A stretch of 64,000 nt of DNA from Sipunculus nudus (lineage: Eukaryota; Annelida; Sipuncula; Golfingiida; Sipunculidae). The notes beneath the pieces are model-generated. The model had not been told where the DNA came from. It worked only from the letters and a program-made list of their open reading frames with translations, and searched no databases. The position numbers and the translations under genes were made by a program. Where the stretch lies: the NCBI GenBank assembly GCA_026874595.1, contig CM049306.1, positions 10,561,019-10,625,018 on the forward strand. The letters are read 5' to 3'. Below are positions 33,743 to 45,979 of the stretch, piece by piece. Position 1 is the stretch's first letter. Each line of letters starts with the position of its first letter.

Positions 33743-36080
33743 AAGGCTCTATAAATCCTATGTATGCAGAACTTTATAATTGTTATGTCAAAAAGGGGAC
33801 AGGCAATCGTTCATTCATTAATTATTCTGATTAAGTGCTACATATGTATGTATAGATAGAGTGATAAAGTGCAGACCTTTAAGTTTAAAAGTTGACATAA
33901 AAACACGACAAACTGAGCAAAATATTGTTATATCAATATGCCTCTTATTAATCCATATAACAATAATTAAAATAAGTAAATGTTAAAGTAAGCATATAAT
34001 ACAGTCCGAAGGTTATAATATCATTCTTTATTTTTATATATCTTTGTTAGATCTATTAGGCTGGTTTCAAGGGTTTAATATGGTGTCTGAACAAAATCTT
34101 ACAATTAATAACTTTTTAAAGATGTAAGCACATAAGCCTCAAATAATAATTTAACAAATTTATCTTAAAAAGTACACATCTAAGGAAACCAATGAGAGTG
34201 TGCACTCGAATCTGAATAACTTTATGTAGGCTGACCCTGTAAAAGGTTATGAATGCGAGCGCCTGTGAATTTTCTGTCATTCACTGGTCGGGGCAGCAAT
34301 TAGTGACATGTTTCATCTGATATTCCGTTTGCTCCCATGTTACAGGGCCAAGCAGACAATGTTTTTATTCACTTAACCCATAGGGGAAAAGCTTATTAAA
34401 GAGTATACTATAAAATAAAAATTTAATAAGGTACATTCCATTGGTATTTAAATGCTTAAAATCATTATTTATTTTACAATTAAAATTTGATGTTAGAACA
34501 AATAAAATCAGTAATTTCTCATTTTAAATGAATTTTATCAACACATTAAAAGCGAGCACCAACATCCAATAGCCTCCACCTGTGAAATTAGTAGTGATAC
34601 AAAAAATTACAAATACAAAAAAAATGTATAACTCTAAGGCTCAAATGATTTCGTATAATCTGATACTAAGTGCAGGTGCAGAATTTGTTGTTTAAGGGCC
34701 AAGGTCAGTACTCTTTAGATTTCAATCGTTATGGGTACTTTTGTGTGGTTAAAATCAATCATGTAAACTTTTAATGAAAACTCTTAAGTGGTAAATATTA
34801 CTAAATACAAACCAGACATAGGAGTTCAACTCTGAATAATATATATTCAATTAACGTACCTAGTTCTCTCTGAGATACAGTTTAAATATTTTTCCGTTTT
34901 ACCCAGAAAATAAAGTCCCTAATTAACACCTGTTGCAACTGAAAGAGGTATTTGTAAAGTCGGCAAATGGCTATATTGAGAAATCTATCACATGTCCAGT
35001 AACACATGTATGCACATTGAGATAATACAAGTCACAAGTTCAGGCATATTTGTCGAGCCTACATACTGGTATCAGATGATGTAACACACAACGGCCACAA
35101 GCCCTTGTGACTCCCAAACACTCATAATCGCCATCCTTTCTATTAGTGGTCCACAATTCACCCTCTAAAATCCTGTATATATAACGTCGGATATCTACCA
35201 AACACCTGGCCTTATGTCATGTCTCTGTTGCCTGTAAGCATTCAGCTGTCAAAATGATTATCAGGTGCAGTAGCTTTGTGTACCTGTCGAGTGTCAGGAA
35301 AGACGCAGGTTAGGCAGGTTTGCTGAATGTCAAGTGTGTTGAAGGGGGCATTTACGAAACAGGAAACATATTGTAATATTATGGGATGCCATTTACCACC
35401 TTTCACACAGTTTAATAACAATTCAACATATGAACAATTAAAATTAACAGCTCATTCCTATTTCTAGTAGTACACATGTTAAATTACTGGATTTAAAGAT
35501 TTAATCTAAGCAATTTAATCAATTAAAACAGATATTCTAATTTAGGAATGATACCCAATATGTTATTATTAGCTTGTTTTTAGCTGGTTTAATCTCTCCC
35601 ATTACAGGTTTGAATAAATAGAGTGATCCTATATTCATAATTCGACCAACTGTTCTGTTGGTCTCTCTGCAAACTGATACAGTAATCTATTGGTACAGCT
35701 TACGGTTTATGGGTACTTACTTTCTTCCTATTAGAATAAGATGACTTAGATGCATAACCCAATATAACATTTCATTATGAAAAAAATTTATAAACTTTTG
35801 AGTTTAATTATTATCCATGCAAGCTTGCATCCGTTTAGGTACATATAAACCCTGGTAATGTATTGTTATAACTTGCCGGATTCTCCAGGCAACCTGTATA
35901 TGGTAATTGTTACATTATCAAGATCAGCATAGCATGTCAAGTTATTCAGACCTGTTCGCTCTAAAGAGTAGTCATTAAAAGAAAAGGAAAAGAAAATCAC
36001 ATTGAATTTTTGTTATTATTGATATATATTGTGATACTTTTGTGTGGAATAGATACTGCTGTTTTGTTTATTTCTTGCAG
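32986..36080. other. Long stretch without recognisable genes
   Basis: AT-rich unique-looking sequence with a (TA)n run at 33700-33739. No LTR copy, ORF or RNA gene could be supported. Confidence 0.5.
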
Positions 36081-36175
36081 GGGAAAGATATGTTCTGCCT
36101 CCTGCACACACCAGTATGGTCAGCACAGCTACAACATGGGGGATAGATGATGTTGCCCAGCAGCAGTGCTCCTAA
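36081..36175 (+). CDS. Possible terminal coding exon of an unknown gene
   Basis: A strong acceptor (TTTGTTTATTTCTTGCAG) precedes 36081. From there 30 codons, after two carried-over bases, read RYVLPPAHTSMVSTATTWG then IDDVAQQQCS and a TAA at 36173. AATAAA at 36200-36205 follows closely, as in a 3' exon. No upstream exon on the plus strand was found, and a second frame also reads for 21 codons, so this may be chance. Confidence 0.22.
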
Positions 36176-37009
36176 CATATATATTTAAATAATCATAACA
36201 ATAAAATAAATCTCTACCGAGGGACTTGCCACTTTTTGCAAAGTCATAATGAAAAGACATTATAAATGCTACAAGCTCAGTGATTTATGAGTAAGACTGT
36301 CTTATATTTTGCGCCATGCAGCCAATTTGGACATTATACAAATATTATGCACACCTTACAAGCTCAAGGAATTTCCTGGAATCACTGTCCCCAGGTTTTT
36401 TTTTACTTTGAAGCTGTAATGTGCGTCTGTTCAAAATTGCTTTTGTCAGTATACGGCAAAGATGTCTTCTTCATTTAAAACAATGAAAAACTTCGTTTTC
36501 TTTTTCAAATAAGGGGGGGGGGGGGGAGAGTGTAAGACACCAGGCCTACTACCCCTCAGCTATCAGTATTTGGACTGACCTGTTAATATTTACTATAGCA
36601 AAGTAGGCTGGCCTACAGCCGGGAACGTTCAGGCCTTCTCACTCCTCTGCTTGTCCTTGAATGATGTAGACGTGGGCCAGTGGTCCACGTCTGGTCATCA
36701 CTAGATTTAGTCATTTAGACGTATTAAGGGGGTAAAGGATAATCGACATAAGGCGAAGTTCAGTAGCCTGCCGCGACCCTTCTAGTTCCCTGTTTATGAC
36801 GTTTAACTATCAGACTGGCAGTATTATGTCAAGGACAGTTCTTTCGGCCATGTGGTAATTTTTAACTCAAATTTCTGTGTTTTTTTTATATTATCCTGGG
36901 GGAAAATCCTACACATTGATAAATCAGTTTTGGTGAAAATTACTCAAATCTGAAGAATTTTTGCATGTTTATTGTACATGTTTATTCGTCTTAGATAGCT
37001 TATAGTTAA
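36176..37009. other. Gene-free stretch
   Basis: Contains a poly-G run at 36512-36526. Nothing else recognised. Confidence 0.45.
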
Positions 37010-38082
37010 CTAGACAGGTGGCGCCACCTACCTTCCGTTTTCGAAGAGTACAAAGATGCCCTTTTCTCAAGAGTGGTTTGTCGCATCGGCCTGATATTTT
37101 GCATGTTTTTTTTCATCTTGAGTTGCCTTCTCGTGTGCAAGACTGCTGTAGCCACCTAATTTCATTTCCGCATTGCGTCCATTGATAGATCTGATTTGGT
37201 GAATATCGCACACATCTGGAAAGTTTTTTGCATGTTTATTTTACAAGTTTTTCTGTCTTGGGTAGCTTTTCCGTAAACTCGACAAGTGGCGCCTTCTATC
37301 ATATATTTTTTATTTTGCAGAATACATGGATTGCCTTTTCTCATGAGTAGTTATGGGTATCGGTCTGATAATTTGCATATTCATCCATCTTTTTGTTTGC
37401 AAGACTGCCTACAATCGCCTATTTGTAAAATACACGAATTCATTAATTTTGGAGGGATATAATGTATCGGCCTGAAATAATGCATGTCGATAGTTCTTTG
37501 ATTGCTTAATTTTGTAGACAAGACTGGTGGCTCCGTCCACATATTAAAGAATACACTCAGGCATTCATCTAAAGAAGGGTTTCATGTATCAGCCTGAACA
37601 TTTGCATGTACATAGATCTTGGAATGATTGATCTTATATACATCACTGATAGAGCCACCTACAATAAATTGCATCTGGCGGCCATCTTTGTTTGGTAAAA
37701 TCACACATATCCCAGGAGTTGTTCAATTCAAAGGCCTAAAATTTTGCATGTCTATACATCTCGGAAAGCTTTTATATATATAAGACAGGTAGCACATTCT
37801 ACAATCATGTATATTGTGATATACATTTATGCATTTATCTCATGAGTGGTTCAATGTATCGGCCTGACGCTTTGTATGTTCCTAGATCTAGGATGGCATG
37901 ATCCTGTATATATGACTGATGGTGCCACCTAAGAAGCCATTAAGTTTCGTCCATCCTGTGCATCTTTGGATACTTTGGCACCTCTGATGCCACGAATGCG
38001 GAAGGCTGTCATTTCAGGAAAGATTTATGCCTCGGTGCTTCGGCGGATACCTGTAATCGCTTGTCGACTGCCCACATTCTTG

Positions 38083-38083
<1 letters not shown>
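37010..38083 (-). mobile_element. Helentron-like element family B, copy 3, diverged and inverted
   Basis: Read on the minus strand, the 5' end ACAAGAATGTGGGCAGTCGAC followed by GTATCCGCC is at 38083-38040, matching the ACTAGAAT…GTATCCGCC start of copies 1 and 2. Leftward come diverged units with 'gcaaaat', 'atcaggccgat' and palindrome remnants, the last an intact GGTGGCGCCACC at 37017-37028. The 3' hairpin is not recognisable. The 5' end abuts a (TA)n run. Confidence 0.5.

Positions 38084-38128
<45 letters not shown>
38084..38128 (+). repeat. (TA)n microsatellite
   Basis: Over 20 TA units, directly next to a family B 5' end. Confidence 0.95.
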
Positions 38129-38131
<3 letters not shown>

Positions 38132-38299
38132 TGATTAGTAGCAACATTGGGTTGTGCATGCATGGTAATTAACAATCTGTTCATACCTGCGTCACGTGAT
38201 GTTACTTTTTCCCCGTGGGTTTCATATAAGTGATTATTTCACATTCGCGGATATCGCGAAATTTATACCCTCACGAATAAAAAGGTAACCACTGTAGTC

Positions 38300-39220
38300 A
38301 TGTTCCTTTGTAAGTCTTCCGTCCGGCCATCAGTCCGACCGACCGGACGTCCGTTAACAGGGCACGTTTTGAAACCATTTGACTTATGAATCCGAAATTT
38401 GGCATCGTTTAGATGTCCCAAAATCTCCTACAATGCCAAATCTTATTCTGTAGGTCTTTGTCCCACCCCCCGGGATACTAAGGAAAACCTCATTTTCCCA
38501 TTAAAACCCATTGTTACACTTCAAAACTGCCTATTATCAAAATCACTGCTCTGTTTTTAAAAATATTCAAAATACTTATTTCTCTATAAATTTCCTATGT
38601 CCATATCAGAAATTAGGTCAGTATTATGGAATTTCTTGAAGTTATGGGCCCAAACATAATATACTTTTTAAAAAATCAGAAAAATGTTCGCTCACTTAAC
38701 ATTAGAATTGTTGATGTTATATAGAGACTTTTTAGCTCAGCTGACTGTAAGTCAACTTAGCTTTCGTGATCAGTCGGCGTCCATCTTCCGTCCGACTGTC
38801 TGTTAGACTGGCACATTTTGACACCATTGGACCTAGAAACCTGTAACTGATTATCCAGGGAGGTCCATAAAACTCTCCTTGGCATGTAACCTGAAATTAA
38901 GTCACTGTGATCTATATTTTTATGCTATGGGGCTCGTAAGTACCTCCCAGAATAATTGAAAAAAATGACACAAAACCCCTAGTCATCTTGACAATTAATG
39001 CATGTATTACTCTGAATCTTGGCTTGAATGTTGACCATGACTAAGGTAGTCAGTTCCCGAAAATTGGTGGTACCACTTCCATTTTTTCTAATTTTTACGA
39101 TTTTCCCCCTGTTTTTGAGACCCTCAAATGAGCAATTGAGTCGGTTTCTTTACTGCGGTTTGATCTAGTGTCCTTAAACCTGGTGTGAAGATGTAGGTTT
39201 CATGGTCATTTTTTTGGACA
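38300..39220 (-). repeat. Family D copies, inverted
   Basis: 'gggcacgttttgaaacca', 'gatgtcccaaaatctcctac' and 'aaaacctcattttccc' at 38360-38510 are the reverse complement of the family D unit end (15640-15780). A second start at 38733-38762 shows the family D hairpin TAGCTCAGCTGAC…GTCAACTTAGCT, followed by 'cttccgtccgactgtctg' and 'ggcacattttgacaccattg'. So two truncated copies lie in tandem. Confidence 0.6.
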
Positions 39221-39919
39221 AGCTGCATCAGCCCTCAATTTCGTGTATTTTCAGAGTTTTTAAAACATGTTTATCACACTTTGAAACATGACAACGTGAA
39301 ACGGGGTTTGAAAGAGGAAAATGTGCCAAAAGTTGGGAAAACTGGTGCTTCAAACTATTTCCAGTTTCAAGATGAAAAGGTGGTTTTTCTTTTGAAACGT
39401 GTCGCAAGAACGTGTTTTGTGGTTCGCCGATTTTTTTAATCATGTGTTTGGGACACGTCTTTCAGGTTGAGACATGTAAGCAGCACGAAATGTAATAAAC
39501 GCGAAACATGTTAAAAACGTGTCTCAATCCTATCACTGAAACATGTTTCAAGTTATCATATGTACCGTCCTAAGTTGAAACGTTAAATTGTGAATTTGAA
39601 ACATGTTTTATTTTAAAGGCCATATGTACCTGACACGTGTGCCAAAAGTTGGGACAAAATGCCATGTTCATTTGAAACATCAAACATGTTTTCACTTTTT
39701 ACAGTGTACCTTAGGTCCGGACTTCTGCTCTTGGTATATGATACCTTAACTTGTGCGCATCTGAAATGCACTGAGTGAGCTTTGACTCCTGGTTTCATAT
39801 CTCAGGGTATATCTTAATGAAATGTTAAGCTTGTTTCTCGAGAAATTTTTCCCCGTCCGCATATAATTACACGGGATCTAAGTTGGACCGATATTCGAAA
39901 TTCGATATTCGCATGCGAA

Positions 39920-40115
39920 TATTCTTCTCTTGTCACATGCCTGGCCTCTACAGGCTCCACAAACATAACCCCGGCCAGCCAGCTTTTGTCCTGTGTTGAA
40001 CCCTCTGCATGTATCCTTACAACTATGCGGTCGGCAGGTATTTCGGCTGGACAGCGGGGACTCACTTCTGATATTCTCTTGAAAATTAAAACGCTGTTTA
40101 GAGCAATAATCGCAT
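39920..40115 (-). repeat. Left arm of an inverted repeat, with an open frame
   Basis: Reverse-complementary to 41285-41485 at roughly 80-85% by eye (shared 'attattgctctaaacag', 'gccggggttatgtttgtg'). On the minus strand this arm is open across ISEVSPRCPAEIPADRIVV, RIHAEGSTQDKSWLAGVMFV and EPVEARHVTREE. The other arm encodes a recognisable relative (SLFAGVMFVQCEVPVEDR) but is shifted. No family recognised. Confidence 0.6.
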
Positions 40116-40810
40116 GGGCGCTCAACTAGTTAAACAACCAGTTTAACCTGTGATATCTGTCTTATCTCTCATGATACATCCATAAAATAGCAACTCAGTG
40201 ACTTGTTTTCAAGCTTTAATGGCGGATCGCTGGATACCAACAACACATGCCGGATTAGGCATACCACTTCCGGCCGTAACAGACTAGATATTACCGTATT
40301 ATAGTAATAACAACAAATAATATTAAACAACATTCGATATTAGCATGCGAATATCACAAAACTCATATTAATGAGTGACATTCGATTTTCGCATTTTAAT
40401 GTCGCTTCTCTACGTGACATTAGTATTCGAATATACAAGGTCATGGCTCATCATTGCCTATTGGTCAGGTTGTTTAACTAGCCGAATGCTGATTGGTTTA
40501 CCCGAATTTCGCATGCGAAAATCGAATGTCACTAATTTATATGACTTTTGTTTTATTGGCATGGAAATATCGAATGTCGCTGGTATCGGTGATATTCGAT
40601 CTTCGCATGCGTTTGTCGCTTGCCTGTGTGATATATATGCGTGCAAATATCTAAAGTCACTTACCATCGTTGCCCTTAAATTAAGGCCTATGTATGAATT
40701 ATGTTTTTGATCAGGTGTCGAACTGGCCGAGCGCCGATAGTTTTCCCGAAGTATGCTGGTGAATGTCGCTTGTCTGTGTAATATTGGCGGTCGAAGAACT
40801 ATAAGGTCAT

Positions 40811-40814
<4 letters not shown>

Positions 40815-40879
<65 letters not shown>
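40815..40879 (+). repeat. (TA)n microsatellite
   Basis: Over 30 TA units in the middle of the palindrome array. Confidence 0.95.
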
Positions 40880-40881
<2 letters not shown>

Positions 40882-41284
40882 CTGCCCATTGGTCAGTTTG
40901 TCCACCTAGCCGAGCAACAATAGTTTTGCCCAAACGTCACATGTGAAAATCGAATGTCACTACTTTATATGATTTTTGTGATATTCCTCGTCTTTGATAT
41001 AAGCTATATTCGATATTCGTGGACAGAAGGCATTTTATACATATACACATAGATCCAGTAAAACGAGACAAGTCGGACAGCTGTATAGCCAGACAAGGCG
41101 TAACGCTTGTCTGTGTGATATTGGCGTACAAATATCTAAGGTCATGCATGGAGCATCATTGCCGTAATATGTATGAACTATGCCTCCGGGTTGTCGAGCA
41201 ACCCGAGCGCCGATAGTTTTTGTATTTTATTGATATGCGAAATTAAAATGTCGCTAATTATTTTGTTATCTGCACAGCAAATTA

Positions 41285-41485
41285 TTGCTCTAAACAGCAT
41301 TTTATTTTTCAAGAGAATATCATAAGTGAGTCCACGCAGTCAAGCCGAAAAACCTGCCGACCAGCTTAGTTGTAAGTATACATGCACAGGGTTCAACATA
41401 GAAACAAAAGCTTGTTTGCCGGGGTTATGTTTGTGCAATGCGAGGTGCCTGTGGAGGACAGGCACGGGACAAGGGAAGATGTCAA
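41285..41485 (+). repeat. Right arm of the inverted repeat
   Basis: Counterpart of 39920-40115 on the other strand, about 1.2 kb away. It contains MHRVQHRNKSLFAGVMFV in one frame and frameshifts relative to the left arm. Confidence 0.6.
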
Positions 41486-41730
41486 CAGTGAATCTGAGGC
41501 CCCCTCGTCAAAACGTTTTGAGTTTTGCTCCCGAACTGCGTGCGATAATCGAATATCGAATGTCTCTAATTAATATGATTTTTTGGTGATATTCGCGTGC
41601 GAATATTGAATATCCCTAATTTGAGTGATGTTCGATTTTCACATGCGAATATCGAACGTCCCTGATTTGAGTGATATTCGATATTTGCATGATGTGTGTG
41701 ATATTCGATATTCGCATGCCGAATATCCTG

Positions 41731-43391
41731 AGTTATTAAGTTATATTATTACGCCATAAGGAATTTAAGGGATCACGTGCCAAAAAAATCGTCGATTCCA
41801 AGGGTCATCAGAAACGGAGACATGTTGAATTTTAAGGTTGAACGTTGAACCATTAATGGCTGACCTCAGTTTTATATATGGCTTATTATAATTCACACAT
41901 CAATGATAACAGAAATATAACAGAATATTTGCAAACTCATGCCAAAGCCAGTTATATCCTGAATGGCCTTGCTATGAGGGATCGAGGACATTCAAAACCT
42001 TAAATTTTACAACTCCACAAATCTAGACTTACAAGTACACGTTAAAATATACCTTGTTAAATCTGGAAAAATGACTATCAAAGCCGTTGCAAAACTTTAA
42101 TTTTCTGCTCAACACATGATTCAAGTCTTTGAAAATATTTTAATGATAAATATATAATAAAAAGAATTCATGTACGATTATATATACATGTATATGTACA
42201 TGATAAAAATCTGTATGTAAAGAACATCCCATGTGAGTGAGTCAATCCTAAGATCCTCGTTAGATTGAGCCTTAAAATTAGATTGCTTCTGTTGCACAGG
42301 TACAGGGTGGGACCAGTTTGTTTTGAACACATTTTGTCTTATATGCGATACCTCTAAACCATTTCCAAACATAAAAAAATAATGGACACGGTTTAAATCC
42401 TGAAATTGATGTCAAACCGAGTCAGACTTCAAGAAAATTAAGAGAATAAGAGTCGGAAGTCATGCACCAAAGAAGAGGAGGGCCCTTTTCAGCCCCCCCC
42501 CCCCCCTCCCCATGGCATCCAACATCGCATGTTATACTGAGGTTAGACTTATAAAATTATAGTCAAACAAAAACCTGAAAATAGCAGTCAAGTTTCATTA
42601 CTCTACACTTTTGTCTGCAACTATTTATACATCTATCCCGGGAACGCCATGAATATGTCGTAAGCTAACTGAGATACTGGAGATAAAGAAGTATGCGTCA
42701 CAAACTAATGATTATACATTGATCCGTAGCATCAATTTATCTTCAAAGATGGATGGGGGAGGGGATGACCTGCAGGCATGGGAGGGTAATATATAACATA
42801 TACTTAACTCAGAAATGAAACGAAATATTATTTTAATTTCATTTCATATATATCAATATGATTCTTTGAACAGCAGTGTGTGTGTGTGTGTGAAGGGGGC
42901 TGATGGGGGGTGGTGATCACATTGACCATCCTCTTTGCTAAAAAATTGGGGGGGGGGAATATTCGCACATACCCCTGTATTGATGACCCTGAAATTAAAT
43001 GTTATAATTCACTCTTTTTCACCCATATCCAATTTCCATGAGTGCTCTGGAGAACATAAATTTCTCTGGAGAATTAAAGTGTTACAAGAATATTGAAATT
43101 CTAGGCCGACTCTTTACAAATTCTAAATTTTCTTTGATATCCGTCTCGTCTGTCCCATATAAACATACAATATAACATGTACGCACGTATCCGCCAAATG
43201 CCTGTAACAGGTATTCCTGCAACCTACCAAATTACCCCACCGGTAAAATTATTACGCCCCTGCGGGAGAGATCAGTATTACAACTACTACTACTTGTTTT
43301 AGTAAAGCTTCAAAACAAGATTCACACATATACACGTTTGAGAAATAACGACTTAGAAAGATAAATGCATTTTTAAAAGAAACCTTTGAAG
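41731..43391. other. Downstream flank of the GPCR gene; no other gene seen
   Basis: Would include the 3' untranslated region of the minus-strand receptor. Short GT, C and G runs at 42881, 42497 and 42946. Confidence 0.45.
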
Positions 43392-44258
43392 TCATGTTGA
43401 CAGATTATCTTTGCGTTCTTCCTGTGGTCCAAGTTCAATAGCGGGATGGCTACCGGAAATAGAATCTGCGCCTGTAGTGCGTTTCCGGTGGCATGGAATA
43501 AGGTTAAGAAAAGCCTGGCGGTACTTCTGATTAAGATATCCGTATATTATAGGATTAATAACAACTGTGGTGTTGAGAACTGTTACGGAGGCAGTGAAGA
43601 TAGTCGAGGTGACCCCGAAGTCCATCTCTAAACATATATACACAACCATAAACGGTAACCAAAGGAGAACGAAGAATAACACTGTCACGCTGAACAGACG
43701 CGCCATCCGACGACGTTTCTTGGCTCTATTGCCATTGATGACTGTATTTGTTGATGAAGAAACAAAACACCACAATGATGTGTAGCCAATAATCGTGACA
43801 AATAACGGGACAACAAAACACAAACCGAAAAGACAAACCATCAGAGCAATTTGATAAGACACTCTTAAATCTAAGTAGCAATAATACACTTGGTTTTTGT
43901 TTGAAAGCTTCAAATGTATCGCATACATGAGTGTCATTGCTGCTGGTATAATCCATATCGCAGCCAAAGTTGCCGCCATGTTTTTTAAATTTCCACGGTT
44001 CCTAGTGCACTTGCGCACTGCTATATTCCGTTTGACGCTGATGAACATAATAGAAGATGCAATGACGCTCCCTGACAAAATCTGTATGTATATTGTTGCT
44101 TTACACATGAATTCTCCTAGAATCCAATTTACAGTCAAACGCGTGGTAGCAATGGGAGGAATGCTCAGCAACATCAGCAATGACGCCACAGCCAGGTTTA
44201 TAATCAACACGTCCGTTTGGTCAAGGGACTTCCGGTTTCTCCGTATAAACCTGAGAAC
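43392..44258 (-). CDS. Rhodopsin-class GPCR, exon with TM2-TM7 and tail
   Basis: 289 codons including stop. Acceptor TTGTTTTTCAG before 44258, phase 0. In order: ICL1 VLRFIRRNRKSLDQTD; TM2 INLAVASLLMLL; ECL1 WILGEFMC with the TM3 cysteine; TM3 ending FISVKRNIAVRK; TM4 with Trp (AAIWIIPAAM); ECL2 cysteine in YYCYLDL; TM5 with Pro and Tyr (VVPLFVTIIGY); a basic ICL3 (RAKKRRRMARLF); TM6 FFVLLWLPF; TM7 INPIIYGYLNQKYRQAF, which has NPxxY and helix 8; and a short tail. This places it in class A with a peptide-receptor look. Unusual: Ser replaces Asp at 2.50 and KRN replaces DRY. It is intact, so probably a live gene. Ligand unknown. Confidence 0.93.
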   Translation of the reverse strand, partial: VLRFIRRNRKSLDQTDVLIINLAVASLLMLLSIPPIATTRLTVNWILGEFMCKATIYIQILSGSVIASSIMFISVKRNIAVRKCTRNRGNLKNMAATLAAIWIIPAAMTLMYAIHLKLSNKNQVYYCYLDLRVSYQIALMVCLFGLCFVVPLFVTIIGYTSLWCFVSSSTNTVINGNRAKKRRRMARLFSVTVLFFVLLWLPFMVVYICLEMDFGVTSTIFTASVTVLNTTVVINPIIYGYLNQKYRQAFLNLIPCHRKRTTGADSISGSHPAIELGPQEERKDNLST

Positions 44259-45404
44259 CTGAAAAACAAATAGAGATTTTCACATTTTATTGTCTCCGCC
44301 ACACGTTTACGTGTGTGTTTGTGTGGGTATATGTTTTCACAACAACATTGAAGTAACCATGTAAGAAATCTAATGAAATTTTCAAGGCATTTCATGAATG
44401 TGACGTCATGATTTTGGTGTGGATCAGCCACTTTATCCGGATTCAGGAATATCATCAAGCTATATTCACAAATATACATTCACTTATGCCTGGGATAAAC
44501 CACTTAAACCTGGGAAAGGGACTGAATAAATAAATGCAATGCAGATTTAATTGCTTAAATTCTTTGCATTTTAAATTATTTTCCTTTTTTTCTATCACAA
44601 GGCATTATTGAAATGAAAGTGTAATCATGGGGCGACAAGAACCTGAATTATAGGAGTGTAATATTGGTATTTAATTTGTGAACCTCCGGGACTAAATAGA
44701 GATGAAATGTAAGATATCCCAACTACACCTCCGTCACCATTGGAATGACCCACAAGCACCCCTCAACACAGGTGCGCATCCAATCAGAAGTTTTTCCGGT
44801 TCTCCTACCCCAAGGCTGAGTTTAGTAAAATAACTTCAGGGGCGGATACAGGATAGAGGAAAAGGCTCGCCCAAGAAGACTAATGACAAAAGGTGAGAAA
44901 AAGTCACCATGTCGGGAAAAGGGGTGGAAGGGGTGCCGCACAGATTTGTCTGAAACCCTTACAAAAGGTTGCATTGGATGAATAAGAGGGGTCTATTTTG
45001 CTTTTTAGTGTTCCTCACGTGGGGGCGGTCGCTGTCCAATCTTTTATGAATATATATTTAGTAACCTTGGATATCCTAGAAGAAATACCTCCACCTCATA
45101 AAATAGCATTTAGGCAAGCCATATAGATAGGTTAGTTATATATGGTATGTAAAGGGTCCAAACAGTAGAAGGCTTAAAGTAAGATATTTTTAAGTTCCCC
45201 CACAATACTTTATACAGTTAACTTTCACGTTTACCTAAGGGCTAGCAGTATATAATATCCCTCGACTTAATAATTACAATGACTATTTTCCCATAGTGAT
45301 ATAAAGGGGCGTAGCCAAGATTTACGGAAAGGGGGTGCCGGGGGAGGGGGGGGGGGGGGCTCGGGCAGGGCTAGGGCTACAGCATATCCGCTGGTCAAGG
45401 AGTG

Positions 45405-45434
<30 letters not shown>
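45405..45434 (+). repeat. (AC)n/(AT)n microsatellite
   Basis: CACACACACA… followed by ATATAT, in the GPCR intron. Confidence 0.9.
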
Positions 45435-45435
<1 letters not shown>

Positions 45436-45736
45436 CTGTGTGGCATCAGCCTACATCGATATCCCTGTACCATTTTTAGACCTAAAACAAGATGAAATGC
45501 TTGTTACCTGCATATGAAAGTGTACAGCAATGAAACTTGACTTCAACATGAAGGATATTTCCATATTTCATTTCAAATACTTTCATACTTTCTCAGCAGA
45601 TATTTCTGTCTGGAAAGTTTTTCCTCACTATACCATGCAAGGTTGGATGTACATTGTTGGATGTACATGTAAGGAGATGATGACACGGACAAATATCCAC
45701 CTGTAGAGGGTCCTTGACCCGACTCTATAGTCTTCT

Positions 45737-45743
<7 letters not shown>

Positions 45744-45786
<43 letters not shown>

Positions 45787-45799
45787 ATATATATATATA
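45744..45799 (+). repeat. (CT)n/(AT)n microsatellite
   Basis: About 18 CT units, then ATATAT, in the GPCR intron. Confidence 0.9.
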
Positions 45800-45979
45800 C
45801 ATAACTGATTCTCCTAAAAAAATTCAAATGCATCTAACCGCACGTTAAAAGGAATATTAATAAGAAATACATCCGAATAAGCGGATAATCGTTAAGTCCT
45901 GAATGTAATTCCCACGGTCGTATAATAGAGAACACAATATAATTACTGTTATTTACTGAAAAAAAGGACATGGCCTTAC

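Larger units (their letters stand above)
39885..41730. repeat. Array of TTCGCATGCGAA-centred palindromes
   Basis: About a dozen copies or near copies of a palindrome centred on TTCGCATGCGAA, with flanks GACATTCGAT and ATCGAATGTC, occur at about 39907, 40341, 40381, 40507, 40600, 40943, 41003, 41232, 41550, 41588, 41636 and 41710. Between 40385 and 41230 they sit in diverged tandem units of roughly 200 bp that also contain 'gccgagcgccgatagttttc' and 'aaatatctaaggtcatg'. Not a gene; no known family recognised. Confidence 0.75.

Noticed and set aside
40458..40889. 143-codon minus-strand frame with (IY)n
   Set aside because: Translation of a TA microsatellite and palindrome repeats.
43446..44262. 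Plus-strand frames over the receptor
   Set aside because: Antisense shadows of the GPCR exon.
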